NCBI RefSeq assembly: GCF_002443255.2
Contig: NW_019211458.1
Coordinates: 29,850,485-29,914,484 of the forward strand
DNA length: 64,000 nucleotides
Source: Varroa destructor
Taxonomy: Eukaryota > Arthropoda > Arachnida > Mesostigmata > Varroidae
Reading direction: 5' to 3'
A program made the translations under genes and the position numbers. The notes below the pieces were generated by a model, which saw only the letters and a program-made list of their open reading frames with translations, was not told the DNA's origin and searched no databases. Positions within the stretch are counted from its first letter, which is position 1, and every line of letters starts with the position of its first letter. Below, one piece after another: positions 35,801 to 47,261 of this stretch.

Positions 35801-36562
35801 AAAGTTCGAATTTGAGGCAGTGGAAGGCCACGTATCCGTTTCATCTGCAAGAATAGGGTATTTCATTATTCGTCTCCATGGGGCTCTTAAATTACCCAAT
35901 ATAATCAATTTAGTTTAATAGTTAGTAAAAAAAAAATGGGTGGAGGCGATCGGCAAGATCTGGCTGAGAAGGGGCTTGAAGGAAGCCCATTGCGTGTGGC
36001 GTCCGCGAGGCGGTGCCTAAAGCTCAATAAAAGATAGTAAGATGGAACGAACACGACTGCACCATATTGCACGTTCGAACAGTCCCACCCAAGCCAACTA
36101 GGACCCTATAGTTCTTTCTTTTTGCTCGATAACCAAGTCACTGGGCTAGATGAAGGTCAAATGAAGCGAAAGCTCCTGCTGTCAGTACAAAGTAAAGGGC
36201 TCAACGATAGAATTAGCTGAGAGCTGAGGTCTGAAACATTGCGTAACTAAACCAATATCGAGCATCCAAGTCATTTATTTAATTAGGTACGACTACATAA
36301 AACAGGGGACAATTCGATTTAGCCGGTGACAAAGCCTTCAAAAAATTTTTTTTAGAAAGCTGTGAAGTTCGTCATTCGTTGTACCGAAATTTTAGCGCCC
36401 AGTTTATATTCTTAGGTACCACAGCCACTACCATTGGTCTCGTCCGATAGATTCTTAATGCTCGGCTTAGGGAAATAATTTGGCCTAGGTTGCCTCATTT
36501 AATTGGAATTTAACATAGCTAGAGCTGCATCGGACTAGATGAACTAGCGGCTAATTACATAT

Positions 36563-36577
36563 TATATATATATATAT
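36563..36577. repeat. (AT)n short repeat
   Basis: About seven AT units. Confidence 0.85.
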
Positions 36578-36709
36578 GGTTTTGAAGTAGGCCCGAAATT
36601 GGCAGTAGTTACACCGCAACGGGAAGTGGACTGTGGGGCAACACAAACTCAGACTCATGTACAGATACCATCGTATATGTTCAGATAGACTTAATACCCA
36701 GATGCGTGG

Positions 36710-37063
36710 GTGATCAGCAGGTGCCGCCGTATAGAACTAGTTTCACTACTCTGTATTTGCATTGACGGCTATCCAGGCAAGCGGGTATTCGGGTTGCTCC
36801 AGCCTAATGAGCATTCAAACATAGCTGTGTCCTCCTCCGTTTTGCTTGTTCCCGAGCCAACGGAAAGCCTTGTCGTGGTAGACGAAAACAAAATCGAAAC
36901 AAACACAAGGACGGAGCTTGGTCAAACGATGGCGTCCGCTACCAGGGAGAAAATTTTTTTCGTTTCGTTAGCGACAGCACCGATGATGCTGTTCGTGAAG
37001 ATGAAGTACGACCTCAGGCTTCGAACCGACCGAGAAAAGGTGTCCCGATTAATTAACAAGTAG
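36710..37063 (+). CDS. Candidate 117-codon open frame, no ATG start
   Basis: The open frame has protein-like composition (NIAVSSSVLLVPEPTESLVV, then a basic C-terminus KMKYDLRLRTDREKVSRLIN). It starts at GTG; the first ATG lies near the C-terminal third. It would have to be an internal or terminal exon. The upstream AG at 36709-36719 lies in a weak pyrimidine context. The antisense frame is partly open as well. No homolog is recognised. Confidence 0.15.
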   Translation: MISRCRRIELVSLLCICIDGYPGKRVFGLLQPNEHSNIAVSSSVLLVPEPTESLVVVDENKIETNTRTELGQTMASATREKIFFVSLATAPMMLFVKMKYDLRLRTDREKVSRLINK

Positions 37064-37229
37064 CAGCTAGAAATCTCTCTAAGACGTTTCAACTGAGCTT
37101 ACATAATAACCAATTGCAACGATGAAGACAGTATCCCAAATGCATTCCAGTACAGCTTCTTCTTAATAAATTGGATGTAACGAGCATCATTAACGCGAAA
37201 GAACTCTAATATAAAACAGAATAACATCG

Positions 37230-37251
37230 ATAATAATAATAATAATAATAG
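37230..37251. repeat. (TAA)n microsatellite
   Basis: Seven TAA/AAT units, continued by interrupted TAA-like sequence downstream. Confidence 0.95.
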
Positions 37252-37831
37252 TAAATAGAGTAATAAAAATAGTACTATAATAAATGCTAACGAATTGGCA
37301 TATGATTGTATTTTTTGCCTTAGATATGAATAGATGAGGCGGCATTTTACAGAAAATCAAGTTATTTAAAAGACACTATCCGTAAGGTACTGTATAAATA
37401 ACCACTTATAAATATAGTATATCAATTATGCATAGTAGAGTGGGCATCAGGTTTACATTGTTGAAAACATGTATTCAATAATTCTCCTTTTTAATACTCA
37501 CACAAATACTAAAAGGAGCTTCAAAGATAAACAAAAAAAATCATATTAACAAAAACTGTGTTACATCTGAAGTATCCTGCAGCTGATATATATAGTAAAC
37601 TCAAAAAAAAATGGGCAGACACTTTTCCTCCACAAAAGACGGTGTTCGCAACCTCAGTAGCGGGCAGGAATGGAACACGTTTTACTTTTCTATGAATTTA
37701 CTGATTAAACTAGCTTTGACAACGCAATTCTATTATTTTTCTCATTGAAATTTGTTTGTTTCACGAATCCATCGTGCCGCTAGTCTTGGCCATTTGTTGA
37801 TGCAGGTCAAGTTGATGAACACTGTTTCAGG

Positions 37832-37837
37832 TTTATT
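37832..37837 (-). terminator. AATAAA polyadenylation signal
   Basis: A canonical AATAAA on the minus strand, about 38 nt past the TGA of the candidate terminal exon 37875-38217. The spacing suits a short 3' UTR, but the hexamer is common by chance. Confidence 0.3.
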
Positions 37838-37874
37838 CCACCAATAGCGGGCATCTTAATGAAATAAGATTTAG

Positions 37875-38217
37875 TCAGTTGTGGCATGTCATGCTATCAT
37901 TCGTACTATCGACCGTTAGTCTATCCTGTTTCTCGTTATTATATGTTGGGCCCTCTCGAGGTCTTGCCGCCGCCTCCGCCGCTCTTAGGCGGGTCGGATG
38001 TTTTTCATGGGCGCCCCTTACACCGCAGGAACCCACAGGGTGCTCTGGCACACGCCGAAAACCCAGCTTGATGTAGCCAACCACGCAGCGGGCGGCACCT
38101 AGCAACACCCATAACAACGATATAACAGTCCACCAAAGTATGCAAGCGATAACAAAAATAACAACAACTGGGAGCACGTTACGGAACACACCGGCAAAAA
38201 GGACAACAATAACAGTC
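37875..38217 (-). CDS. Candidate terminal exon with a long hydrophobic segment
   Basis: On the minus strand an AG at 38218-38219 opens a 114-codon frame. The first 45 or so residues are strongly hydrophobic (VLPVVVIFVIACILWW, SLLWVLLGAA), enough for one or two membrane spans. A polar, Arg/Glu/Ala-rich tail follows (RAAEAAARPREG) and then a TGA. An AATAAA lies 38 nt further on. A second minus-strand frame (38099-38506) overlaps it, so the splice site could join upstream coding sequence into this frame. No family is recognised. The region is GC-rich and the plus strand is also open, which lowers confidence. Confidence 0.25.
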
Positions 38218-38506
38218 CTAACCCGATCTTACTAATGGGCAAGAAAAGGACAGCTGGTCTCCGTGCATGGCCTCGACAACGTAAAGCATTCGTTCCACTA
38301 TGACTCATAGCTGTGCGACTGCTATACCACATCATTAAACTACATCCTATTGCTTTGTGAGCCAGATCCACACCGAGCTGTACGCCCACATGTCCACCTA
38401 TCCTTAAACCCAACGTAGTCAAGCAGGCCAGAAGCGGTCTATGGCCAACGACCATTCCTGCTTTGGGCCCGTTTTTCTTCTTAAGATGCCCACGTTGCCT
38501 AGACAT
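38099..38506 (-). CDS. Candidate 135-aa protein, alternative frame
   Basis: This ATG-started minus-strand frame begins basic (MSRQRGHLKKKNGPKAGMVV), continues with a Gly/Leu/His-rich middle and ends in a Leu-rich, Cys-containing hydrophobic tail. It overlaps the start of 37875-38217 in another frame. One reading is that its first 90 or so codons are exonic and splice into the terminal frame. The other is that it is a single small membrane protein. No homolog is recognised. The other two minus-strand frames over 38220-38500 contain several stops. Confidence 0.2.
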   Translation of the reverse strand: MSRQRGHLKKKNGPKAGMVVGHRPLLACLTTLGLRIGGHVGVQLGVDLAHKAIGCSLMMWYSSRTAMSHSGTNALRCRGHARRPAVLFLPISKIGLGLLLLSFLPVCSVTCSQLLLFLLSLAYFGGLLYRCYGCC

Positions 38507-39199
38507 CAGTTCCTCAGTGTCCGCCGCTCACCTCTCGCACTTTATCTATTTTTAGGACACGACACGACACGCAATGGGATAAAGATGCCTTGAAGACGAC
38601 TTTCTCGCAAACCTCTGCTGGTAATGACTAGCAGCGTGAGGTAGAATAAGGTAGCAAGTAAACTCTAAGCTGATACGAGCTAGGAGCTAAAACAACTCTG
38701 CCTGATATGTACGGAAACAGCAACTGTAGTTATAACGATTCTAGCTTGACTAGTAAGATATTTGTTATATTTGATACAGTAAGGACCATTTTTTGAGCCA
38801 CTTCGATTTCCGAGCTATGTTGTGGTTACTGTGTGAAGTGAAACTGCCGTGATGCACAGGAGCCCTTGATAACCATATACATCAGCAGACTTAGATCGGT
38901 AGAAACCACGATAGCCTACGTCACGAGCCGGAGGCCTGCTGTTATTGCATGATGATCGCTCAGACTGGTTGTATCGGTTTTCTCCAAGTCGTTCCCGTGC
39001 CTGCCCCAGCTCGATTCTTGCTTATATAGTGATCGTACCTCAGCAGGAAACAATGCATATGACTCAATTACGAAAGCAGCAGTGACAGTATCAGCAACAA
39101 GGAAGTGAAAAATAAGGAAAAAAGGACCGGGCCGGACAGCAAAAAGAGACATTGTAGATCGTCGGAATAGGTCAGAAAAATTATCTGAAACTGAACAGA

Positions 39200-40950
39200 A
39201 CGAGATTGAAAAAGTAATTTACTTTTAGGTAAGTTAAAAAGATGACACAATATTACACTGAAAGTGAGTGACCCAGTTTTTCTATCTTGTAGATAAATAG
39301 AAATTAATTTTCATAGTATATTCGTTTATGGTTTGCGACAGATAATGGGACTTAGCTGGAAGATGCCTGCCGACTCACTCAATAGCGTGTTTTGAGGTCC
39401 CCCTTGCAGCGTAATGCAATTACAGGCCTGTCTTTCTTATGTTTACGTTCCAGCGTTCTAACAACGGCACCTACCTCTCATGTTACGGTGGACCTGCAGG
39501 TGAGGCAAAGGGGTGGGCCTGTTGCTCGTTACGCAGCTCGTTTCGCGGCATCTGAGAAAAGGAAATCGATAAGAGATTAAAATGAAATACTTCCACATCG
39601 GTCAGTGACTATTTGAAAATATTACCAAATCGTATTATCACCTTTTGAAACTATCAAATTTACCTATAGATAAACAAAACTTAATATAAATATGCAGAGA
39701 ACATAAATGGTCTCATATATTAGCCAAGAGAGTCAGAACCTATCAGTATAGCCATAACATGTAGATGATATAGAGCAGCATCGTTTGCTTAAGAGTGGTC
39801 ACCCCCTTAATTAATTAGTAGTAATTGTATAACAGTCTTGTGACAGTATATTCGCATGTCACTCACGCAATAAAAAAGGCTGTGTGTTCGCGCAGGGCTC
39901 GAGGTTGTCTCGCGACACGTAAACTTTGCAGATACACGTACTCGTCGTTATTATAATAAAGGAGTATACAGCGGACCTGGTCAGCACCGTATAACCTGAG
40001 CTAGTACTTCTGGCCTAGATGATCAGTATGTGACTTTCATGGCGCTATAGCGGAAGCTCGCTGAACAACTTCTAGTTCTGTAGGCTTAGATCTATTCGGT
40101 TGTGCACGCTCTCCGTCCTTTTCTAATATACCGCAAGTAAGACAAAGGCCAATTATTAAAACAATTACAGATCATATTCTATTGAAATTGGAAGAATATC
40201 ATCGCTGTTCGCCGTCACTCTTTGTACACGAAGAAGGCGGCCGGTGTGAACGGGCGTGTGTAGGTACTATCGATCGCGTAGGAAGCAGAGTTATACAATT
40301 TAGAAGAACGTTGCAATACAGGACTTGTCGTTAGGTTGCTTTGTAGACTGAAGAATTGCTTCTATTAGCTGTTAAAAACGTCTGATCTACAAAGGAACCC
40401 CGTACAGACATTTCTAGCGGAGGTACCGGCAACAGGCGAATCAGGTCAAGGTTGAAACAGTCGATAGAATAGACAATTCAAATACATGTCTTGTTTAATT
40501 CCAAACCAGCAATATGGTATGGGAAATCGATCTAACTTTCCCAAGTCATCTGATTATATTACTTTGATTACGTCAACCATTCGAAGAGCCTTGATAGATG
40601 CATCTCTGGTACCATATCCCTGAATTTTAAGTGCACTAGAGGTGGGTATCCATTATTTTTTTATCTATTACATGATTATATATTACGAGAGTATTCTACT
40701 ATTTTATATTATTGCTAACGTAATATAATCCAAAAGACGTACAGCAATCGTAAGCTTCTCAGTAATATAGAAATCAATTCGATAACAGTCAAAGAACATA
40801 GTAAAAAAAAGCATGGGCCAGCGAATGAGCATATATCACTAACCAGCAATCATATAGGTCATACGAAGCGAAGTAATCTGAACGCGAGGAAAAAGGAAAG
40901 GTTTAAGTTGACATTTAAGACGCATTGCAAATATGATAGGGAAAAAATTT
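39200..40950. other. Non-genic AT-rich stretch
   Basis: Nothing recognised apart from short frames. It precedes the tRNA gene. Confidence 0.45.
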
Positions 40951-40957
40951 GTTAGGG

Positions 40958-40963
40958 AAAAAA
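40958..40963 (-). terminator. RNA polymerase III T6 terminator
   Basis: Six T on the minus strand, 15 nt past the 3' end of the tRNA-Val gene. It is the first run of four or more T downstream, as expected for Pol III termination. Confidence 0.85.
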
Positions 40964-40978
40964 TGTTAAAGTATTTCG

Positions 40979-41051
40979 TGTTCCTGCCAGGGCTCGAACC
41001 TGGGACCTTCCGCGTGTTAGGCGGATGTGATAACCACTACACCACAGGAAC
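40979..41051 (-). tRNA. tRNA-Val (anticodon AAC)
   Basis: The minus strand folds into a complete 73-nt cloverleaf. The acceptor stem GTTCCTG/CAGGAAC has 7 of 7 pairs, with an A discriminator. The D-arm is closed by GTG/CAC. The anticodon stem TCCGC/GCGGA carries the loop CTAACAC (anticodon AAC, plus positions 41016-41018), and the T-stem CCAGG/CCTGG carries TTCGAGC. Internal A box (TGGTGTAGTGG) and B box (GGTTCGAGCCC) promoters are intact. There is no intron and CCA is not encoded. It decodes GUU and, after A34-to-inosine modification, other Val codons. A plus-strand open frame over it (40933-41121) is an artefact of the tRNA sequence. Confidence 0.97.
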
Positions 41052-41905
41052 ACTTACTACTCAGTTCGACTTAGTATCCATATTTGCTTACGCCTGCTAT
41101 CACTATTATATGTTTCGGTAATATAGATCAATGGCGAATTTTTATCCTAGTTCACAGAAGTGTTACGTTTTGGTATCATGTAATGCACATTTAGCGACTA
41201 CCATATTTTGTAGCGATGCAAGCTTGCCGATACATGTATTTATATATGCATATACCCATACGTGTTGTGTACTACATGTCATCAGCTGAAATCAACATGG
41301 CGATTCCTTTAATCAGAAACTTCCAGTTATATATATATTTTTTTTTCATCTGTGTTTCGAACGCCTTTTAAAAACGCTCTGGCAGTGCGATATGGATAGC
41401 CTGTTTAAAATCTTTTTTACGACCTGCAGGTTTGCATTGTTTAATTTAAACAAGGAATCGTCGATTTTAATTCACCTGCATGGTATCTACGGTTTATTTT
41501 ATTTTAATTTAATTACGATTTGAATGAGCTGCTCGCGTGGGCCACAACTGAATTAAACTAACAAATATTTTTGCCATTTACAGTTGTTTGTTCTATGGCT
41601 AAATCGGCAAAAGTACCTAATCATATTCGTGCAGGTGCATCGTTATTGTTTATTCTTTAAGTGTTGATACATTTATGTATGTTTTTTTTTGTTCTGACAA
41701 TCCATCGTTGTTATCCAAACTCGTTGTTATACGGAACTTCTAAAGCGTTTGTAGACTTGAATAGGGTTATACTAAAATATGTAAGGCAGTATCTTGAGTG
41801 TGGTCTGAATATTTCTCGTTGCTAATAGGACCTATCCCACGAGCGACCAGTCAGATGAGAGGACGCACTCATCGGATCAAGTGAAGGATTTCTTGCCTCG
41901 TCGCC

Positions 41906-41939
41906 TCCCATTAATATAATTATCCCATTAATATAATTG
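41906..41939. repeat. 17-bp tandem duplication
   Basis: The word TCCCATTAATATAATT occurs twice head to tail with a 17-bp period (one mismatch at the last base). It is a small, recent-looking duplication. Confidence 0.95.
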
Positions 41940-43121
41940 ATTATCGATTCGTGCTTAATGTTGATAGCTTGAAGCGCCTTATAAAAGTCGGTCCAGCTCC
42001 TGCTCAGAGGTCTCCTATATGGGCAGTTGTAGAATTTCCCATACCGGGATCGTAACCTCTGTTGTCAGTGCGAACGCAACGCCAAAAATCGGCTCAACTT
42101 TACAACAAAAAAACAGTTGTCCAACGGAGACTCAGATGCAGCGAATGCCAACGTATCGGGACAGCCAAACTGGCTAGTGCCGTCAAGGACTGACTGAGAA
42201 CTGTATGGTACTATAATAAACGCCCACTCAGCTCCGTTGCAATCAAAAAAATGTTTTATTGTCATCGAAAGACCTATATAACTAAAAGCAATAGTATCCG
42301 TATTTCTTTTACAGAAAGAGCTCACTGGGATAATAGGTTGAAATGCCTGTATGCATTGGCTTGTCTATGCAACGGTTACCATGTGAGATTCTGTTCAAGA
42401 CGGACATGATGATCTTTTTCACAAAAAACAATATTGGAAAAATGCCTATTATCGACTGTCTAAAAAATCCACATCGTGCAAACTGATTCACGCGACATAA
42501 GAAATGTCGGAGAAAGGCCCTGAAGAGAGATGGCGCCGATTGCTCAATTTTTCCCGGAGTCTAAATCTAGTGCACGAAGTAGTTTTCGACCAAATACTGC
42601 AGTAGCGCCATTGGGACGTTATAGGCAGGGCTAGTCCGTGGCGTGGTGGTTATCTTCTGAGCTCGATAACATGTTCCGCCGAATTACCATCTTTCCTGCC
42701 CAATACAAGCCGAAATTTGTCCGGACTCCGAGTGACATTTTGGAGGGCCTACCTGTTTGAATGTAGTAAAGGGCTCTCCTTTTATTCATCAAGGACGCTC
42801 TCTATCGCGCCCGCTTGAAGGACACCAAGCACTTCCATTGCATGACGGGTAACAGGACGTTTTTGTGCAGCTGCAGTATATGCATGCAGTTTGTTAAAGT
42901 GTGAACACGTTCTGTGGCCAGTGAGGCATGCTTTCTGGTCGCATGATTTTTGTCGATATGCACGGAAATACTGAACACAGCTATGGCGTACAATATCAAT
43001 CTGAACAAAATCAACATTGGCTGCGTTCCTAGTATTGCTACTTCATGATCGTGAACACGATGGGAACGCTTAATCAAACAGAGCGTTTAGTCAATAGCAG
43101 ATCGCCAACAAAGCGTCTCTG

Positions 43122-43135
43122 CTCACTCGAGTGAG
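43122..43135. other. 14-bp perfect palindrome
   Basis: CTCACTCGAGTGAG reads the same on both strands and has a central XhoI-type CTCGAG. It could be a homodimer (E-box-like) binding site. It is short enough to occur by chance. Confidence 0.9.
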
Positions 43136-43693
43136 GACCCTCACTGAAGTGGCTTGCGCCACCTTACATCTCTGTTTTCCGTGCCGTTTAAATATGGTCA
43201 AATTGAGTGTGCCTTAAACGAGAACAGGAATAAAGAGAAGTTGAAAAACGCGTAACATTAGGTTTAACTCATCTACTTCGACTGCTTATAGATTCACTAG
43301 TCACGCTCGTTTAGTGATATTCACTTCGATCTGTAATAGTTACGATCAACATCGATCGCGTCCCCTGCTCACTGTCAGCCAGAGTTCAAAGCAAACAGCA
43401 AACACCGGCTTCTTTTGCTTACCCTAGCTCTTTTTCTTTAGACGTCTCTTTTGTGTAGATAATAGCGATAGTACTCATTGAAAGAGGGTAGGCACTACAA
43501 GTCAATCGATACGACCAGTCTTCTATAAGCCAGTTAGTGTGCAAGCTTAGTGCTGTCATGGATGGCTCTGAGTGTACGGGCAACCCCCGTTCTCACAGTA
43601 AATGTACAGCCAGCCCCTTTTTCATTCTTAAAACGGCTAAAAATGCGATGGCTTTTCTACTTGAGTTATTTTTTCTTTTCTGTGTTGTTATAG

Positions 43694-44008
43694 GACCTAA
43701 ATCTGTCACTGTATTTGCCCCTCTTGTTGTTATTGTTGTTTGTGTTTGTGCTTTGTACTGCTCCTAACCCCACGGCTATTTATATTGACGTGGCTTCCTG
43801 TGCGAATTTCGCGAACTTTAGAGCACTGAACAAGGGCAGAGCGGAGTTGAGTATCATGGACTCCGAGTTGTTCTCCAAGCTTTGTAAAACCAGTGTTAGA
43901 GCTGTTGCATTGCTCCCAACCCCCCACTCTACATTTTCTGCTTCTAGTCCGAAGCATTTAACAGTAACTACAATCGAAGAAGTCACGAGCGCGTTTATTC
44001 TACAATGA
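43694..44008 (+). CDS. Candidate terminal exon, 104 codons
   Basis: A very pyrimidine-rich run ending GTTGTTATAG (AG at 43692-43693) is a strong 3' splice site. The following frame is open in phase 0 for 104 codons to TGA. It begins with a Leu/Val-rich stretch (YLPLLLLLFVFVLC) resembling a signal or membrane segment. A Ser/Thr-rich polar part follows (MDSELFSKLCKTSVRAVALL). There is no ATG near the start, so it would need an upstream exon. Two minus-strand frames over the same interval are also open and look equally protein-like. No homolog is recognised. Confidence 0.2.
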   Translation, partial: DLNLSLYLPLLLLLLFVFVLCTAPNPTAIYIDVASCANFANFRALNKGRAELSIMDSELFSKLCKTSVRAVALLPTPHSTFSASSPKHLTVTTIEEVTSAFILQ

Positions 44009-44289
44009 GTCCGCCGATACGACCGTCTTGAAAGGTACTACTCAAGTAGCTCGACGTCGTGGTTTATTACAGTGTACTCACAAGAAACGAGCATAGACGA
44101 GCGCCAGGACCTCAGGTCGCGTGAGGGCTACGGACTGAAATACGACAGGTCGAAAGCCGTCAGCCCACCAGTTCAATCAACAGTAGATCGACACAATCAA
44201 CGAACGACTGGACATCGCGGGCTGCACGACCTGTACTCAAACCCGAGTCATTTTGTGCATGTTAAGGGCGTTGTATTTTACTAGGCCAG

Positions 44290-45250
44290 CAATGACAACA
44301 TGGGCTGGCGATGAATTGTCCCAGGGCGGAAGTAAGCGTGAGTGCATTGCGAAACTACAGCTTGCCAATTCCTTTACGAAGGAGTGCGCTGAAAAATGAG
44401 TGGCTCAGACGGGAAGGTAGATAAAATTTTCGCTTCATCTTGGCCGCCCAGAGTGCGACCTTTAAATGTCCGACGATACAGTGCAAGTCTGTAAAGGACA
44501 CACTGCGGTGAGAGGGAAGGACTGTATAAAGAAATACTGCTTTTTGTGCCTTCTGCCTTTTCTTGGTACGGAAATTTTATTGTGGAGGTTTGTATACGCT
44601 AAATGCAGGCTGTAACATTAATACGTTGTTTCGAATTCCTTTTGCTATTGGATATTTTGAAAAAAAAACACTTCTAGTTTCAGTACCAGTAAATGGGTGC
44701 TTTTATTCGAGAGGTTCTACTAACAACGAGCGCGTCACATATACTCTAGATGTATTCGTGTAGTACGGCCAATGCAGAACGTGCATATTGTGCACACTCG
44801 TACGTACAAGCTTTGTTGTTTGCTAGTAGATTTTATTCTCTTATACATTATTATTATACAATTCAACGCAAATTGACGGAATCCTAATGAAAATAGTTTT
44901 TTATGTTACTGCAATGATGACGATGATTCTTAATTAGTAATTATTCAGCAGGACTTCTATTTATTAAGGCTTCATGAACAAATAGGATAACATTTTTCTA
45001 AACCGATCCTTTCGTTAACTTTGAATTGAATGTTACGTGTACATATAACGTGCACATGACCACTTCACATGGTTCTCAAAGACAGATTTTTTCAGAACTA
45101 TATAAACTTCAAACAAATATAATATTTTATAGTAGTTTCCTCATTTTATAAGTCTAATCCTAGAGCCAGTAGAGCAGCCTAGCCCAGTCAATCCTACTTG
45201 TGTATGACCGGCACATGTGAGATTTCTCATCATTTCATTTCACTATAAGA
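44290..45250. other. Non-genic stretch, nothing recognised
   Basis: Short frames only, becoming AT-rich after 44.8 kb. Confidence 0.45.
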
Positions 45251-45300
45251 GGACTAACAACTATTAAAGGATGAGGTTATCCAGGAACCGCGCCGTCGAC

Positions 45301-45346
45301 AGCGGCGGCAGCGGCAGCAGCAGCAGCAGCGGTAGCAGTAGTAGTA
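45301..45346. repeat. (AGC)n trinucleotide repeat
   Basis: AGC/GGC units with a pure (AGC)5 core, degrading to AGT units at the 3' end. It lies inside a 29-codon ATG frame (45271-45360, plus) where it reads Ser/Gly. On the minus strand it reads as poly-Leu/Pro inside an 87-codon frame (45264-45527). Neither frame has other support. Confidence 0.9.
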
Positions 45347-45539
45347 AAATCGAGACATGATCGCAGTTACTAACGGGGGCACTAACCGAACAGAAGCTTC
45401 TTTTTAGCAATGGCCAAACAAGCCCAGACGACTGATACCGTTTGACCGATACGGCAGATTCGACCCAATCCGATGGCCCTGATCTGAGCCGTTTACGGAT
45501 GATCCATTCGGGCGATGTCAAGTTCACTTAACCTCGCAC

Positions 45540-46010
45540 TCTGTTCGCCGTTCTGTTGTCTGCGGATAACATTAAATAGGGGCGGTTCCAATCCGTCGGG
45601 TAGAGCATAAGGGTCACCCATGTGCTCGTCTGCTCATCCGTTCCGTGGGTGAAATCAGACAACCTGGAATCACCTCGACCTGGTCAGACCGGGCCCAAAA
45701 CCGCGAAATTGAACCACATCAGCGCGTTAACACCAACATCAACACGCCAGACGAACGCGTTCTCACTCACGGATCCGTTGCTCTGGGAGAGGTTGACGTC
45801 AGTGGCCAGCGATCGTGGCTCCTTCCGACGGCGTTCCCGTTAGTAAAGAAGCGGGCGCTGCTAAGCTTGTAGAATGTATCAACGATACTGGATGTCTCCC
45901 TCGTGGCTTTTGTTTCGGTCAGCTGCTTGGCTGTTCCTTTTTTGAGTTTGACTTGAAAGGACCCCCAAACAACCCTGCTACAACTCGTATTCAGAGATGA
46001 AACAGGATGA
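45540..46010 (+). other. GC-richer segment with three overlapping open frames
   Basis: All three plus-strand frames and at least one minus-strand frame are open for 60-80 codons. One plus frame (45815-46000) carries a spaced Cys pattern (ECINDTGCLPRGFCFGQLLG). No frame starts at ATG with a good context, and I cannot decide which, if any, is translated. It could be the 5' part of a gene or simply GC-richer DNA in which stops are rarer. Confidence 0.25.
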
Positions 46011-46973
46011 AGAGATGACCGAGAGAGGATGTGATTAGTACCAGGAACATCGATATCCAGGATCGGACGAAACGACGACTCCGTCTGAGGCTGAACGAAC
46101 GTATTACAGTTTAGCGATGTCTCGTTCTTGAACTTCGTCGCTGATATAAATATATGGCTGGCTCTGCCCGACGAAATCTATCGGGGTAGATTGAGTAGGA
46201 AACAGACGTAGTAGGCGCTTCAATTCGATGATAATAAAAGAGCAACTATAGAGAATATGTGCTTGTACATATTGATAGTAGTATTATGGAATGCGACGTG
46301 AGCGGGTCTACGGTAGCTAGATGACGTTTTTACACCACACCTGTCGTGTGAAGCATGACTGCATGATGAATAGAAATAATTCAAGAGTCCTGAGAACAGC
46401 ATTATTGCTTGGTACAGCGTGAGCAGACCGTGGCCGATACAGCAGGCTCAAAAATGGGCGAGCTATATAATACTAGGCTTTGCTGTTTTCGAGTACTAGT
46501 GAATACATGAAACCTAATTTCAGCGGGGTATTTCACGTCTGTTCTAATAATGATAAAATGACTATTTCTGCTTCAGGTGATTACAACGGTCCTTACTACT
46601 ATATATTATAGAATTCTTTTACGTTGCATCGTATTCCTAGTAGCTACTGTCCGCTAAGCGAATGTTTCTGAGCACTTGCGGTTTTTCGATCATAATGTCA
46701 ATCTGTGTTTGCCCATATTCTTCAGCATTCTCCGCCGAAGTCCGTCAGACGCCGGCGTAGATACGATATCCGCCTACTTCACTTGCACAGTTGATGGTTT
46801 AGTGGACGATTCGAATGTTGCAGATTAGATCTTAACATGATTCAATTTTTAGACACGTGCTATAGTCGGAAGGAATCCGAATGAGTGTGGAGATCTCTCG
46901 TTCAGTCCTTCTGCCTATCGGTCAGAGCGGTTCGTATCCGGGAACGACCTAAGAGAGACTGAACCCGCCACGC

Positions 46974-47261
46974 CTACGAGCTCGAGGTTATGGTGTGGAA
47001 CGGGGACAACTCTGAATCACCCTGTCTCTTATAGTGCCATGTTGGCATTTTATAGTAACTAGGGCTCATTTGAGAGGAAACCACACGAACACCCCCGCAT
47101 CCCGAGTTATCGTCTTCATCGGCGATAGAAGGGCTGAAATCTAAATAGCCTGTCGGGTTTGGTGAGTTTGTCGCACAAGGGGTTAAGGTCAGGTTCAATG
47201 AACACTTTGAATTACATTCAAGCGCGTTCCTAATCTGTCTGAGTACACGACAGCCAGTCAT
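46974..47261 (-). CDS. Candidate 95-aa Cys/Ser-rich protein
   Basis: This minus-strand ATG frame (purine at -3) encodes 95 residues with no low-complexity bias. The N-terminal third carries several Cys (MTGCRVLRQIRNALECNSKC), the middle is acidic (SPSIADEDDNSGCGG) and the C-terminus is Ser/Thr-rich, ending in TAG. The frame upstream is closed by a TAA within 15 codons, so the ATG is the natural start. It is among the most protein-like ATG frames here, but I recognise no family and see no splice or poly(A) signal that would settle it. Confidence 0.25.
   Translation of the reverse strand: MTGCRVLRQIRNALECNSKCSLNLTLTPCATNSPNPTGYLDFSPSIADEDDNSGCGGVRVVSSQMSPSYYKMPTWHYKRQGDSELSPFHTITSSS

Larger units (their letters stand above)
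41060..43680. other. Non-genic stretch, AT-rich then mixed
   Basis: Minus-strand frames of 60-90 codons occur at 42065-42325, 42309-42491 and 42802-43077, without recognisable motifs. A 17-bp tandem duplication and a 14-bp palindrome are listed separately. An A-box-like word at 42639-42651 is not followed by a good B box. Confidence 0.4.

Noticed and set aside
40933..41121. Plus-strand 62-codon frame
   Set aside because: It is simply the reverse complement of the tRNA-Val gene and its flanks.
42639..42690. A-box-like word TGGCGTGGTGGTTATC suggesting a second tRNA or SINE
   Set aside because: The expected B box is only a weak, gapped match near 42672-42687, and no acceptor or anticodon stem can be drawn.
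42802..43077. Minus-strand frame with loose resemblance to a LINE thumb region
   Set aside because: The similarity is only in scattered hydrophobic and His/Leu positions, with no RT motif nearby.
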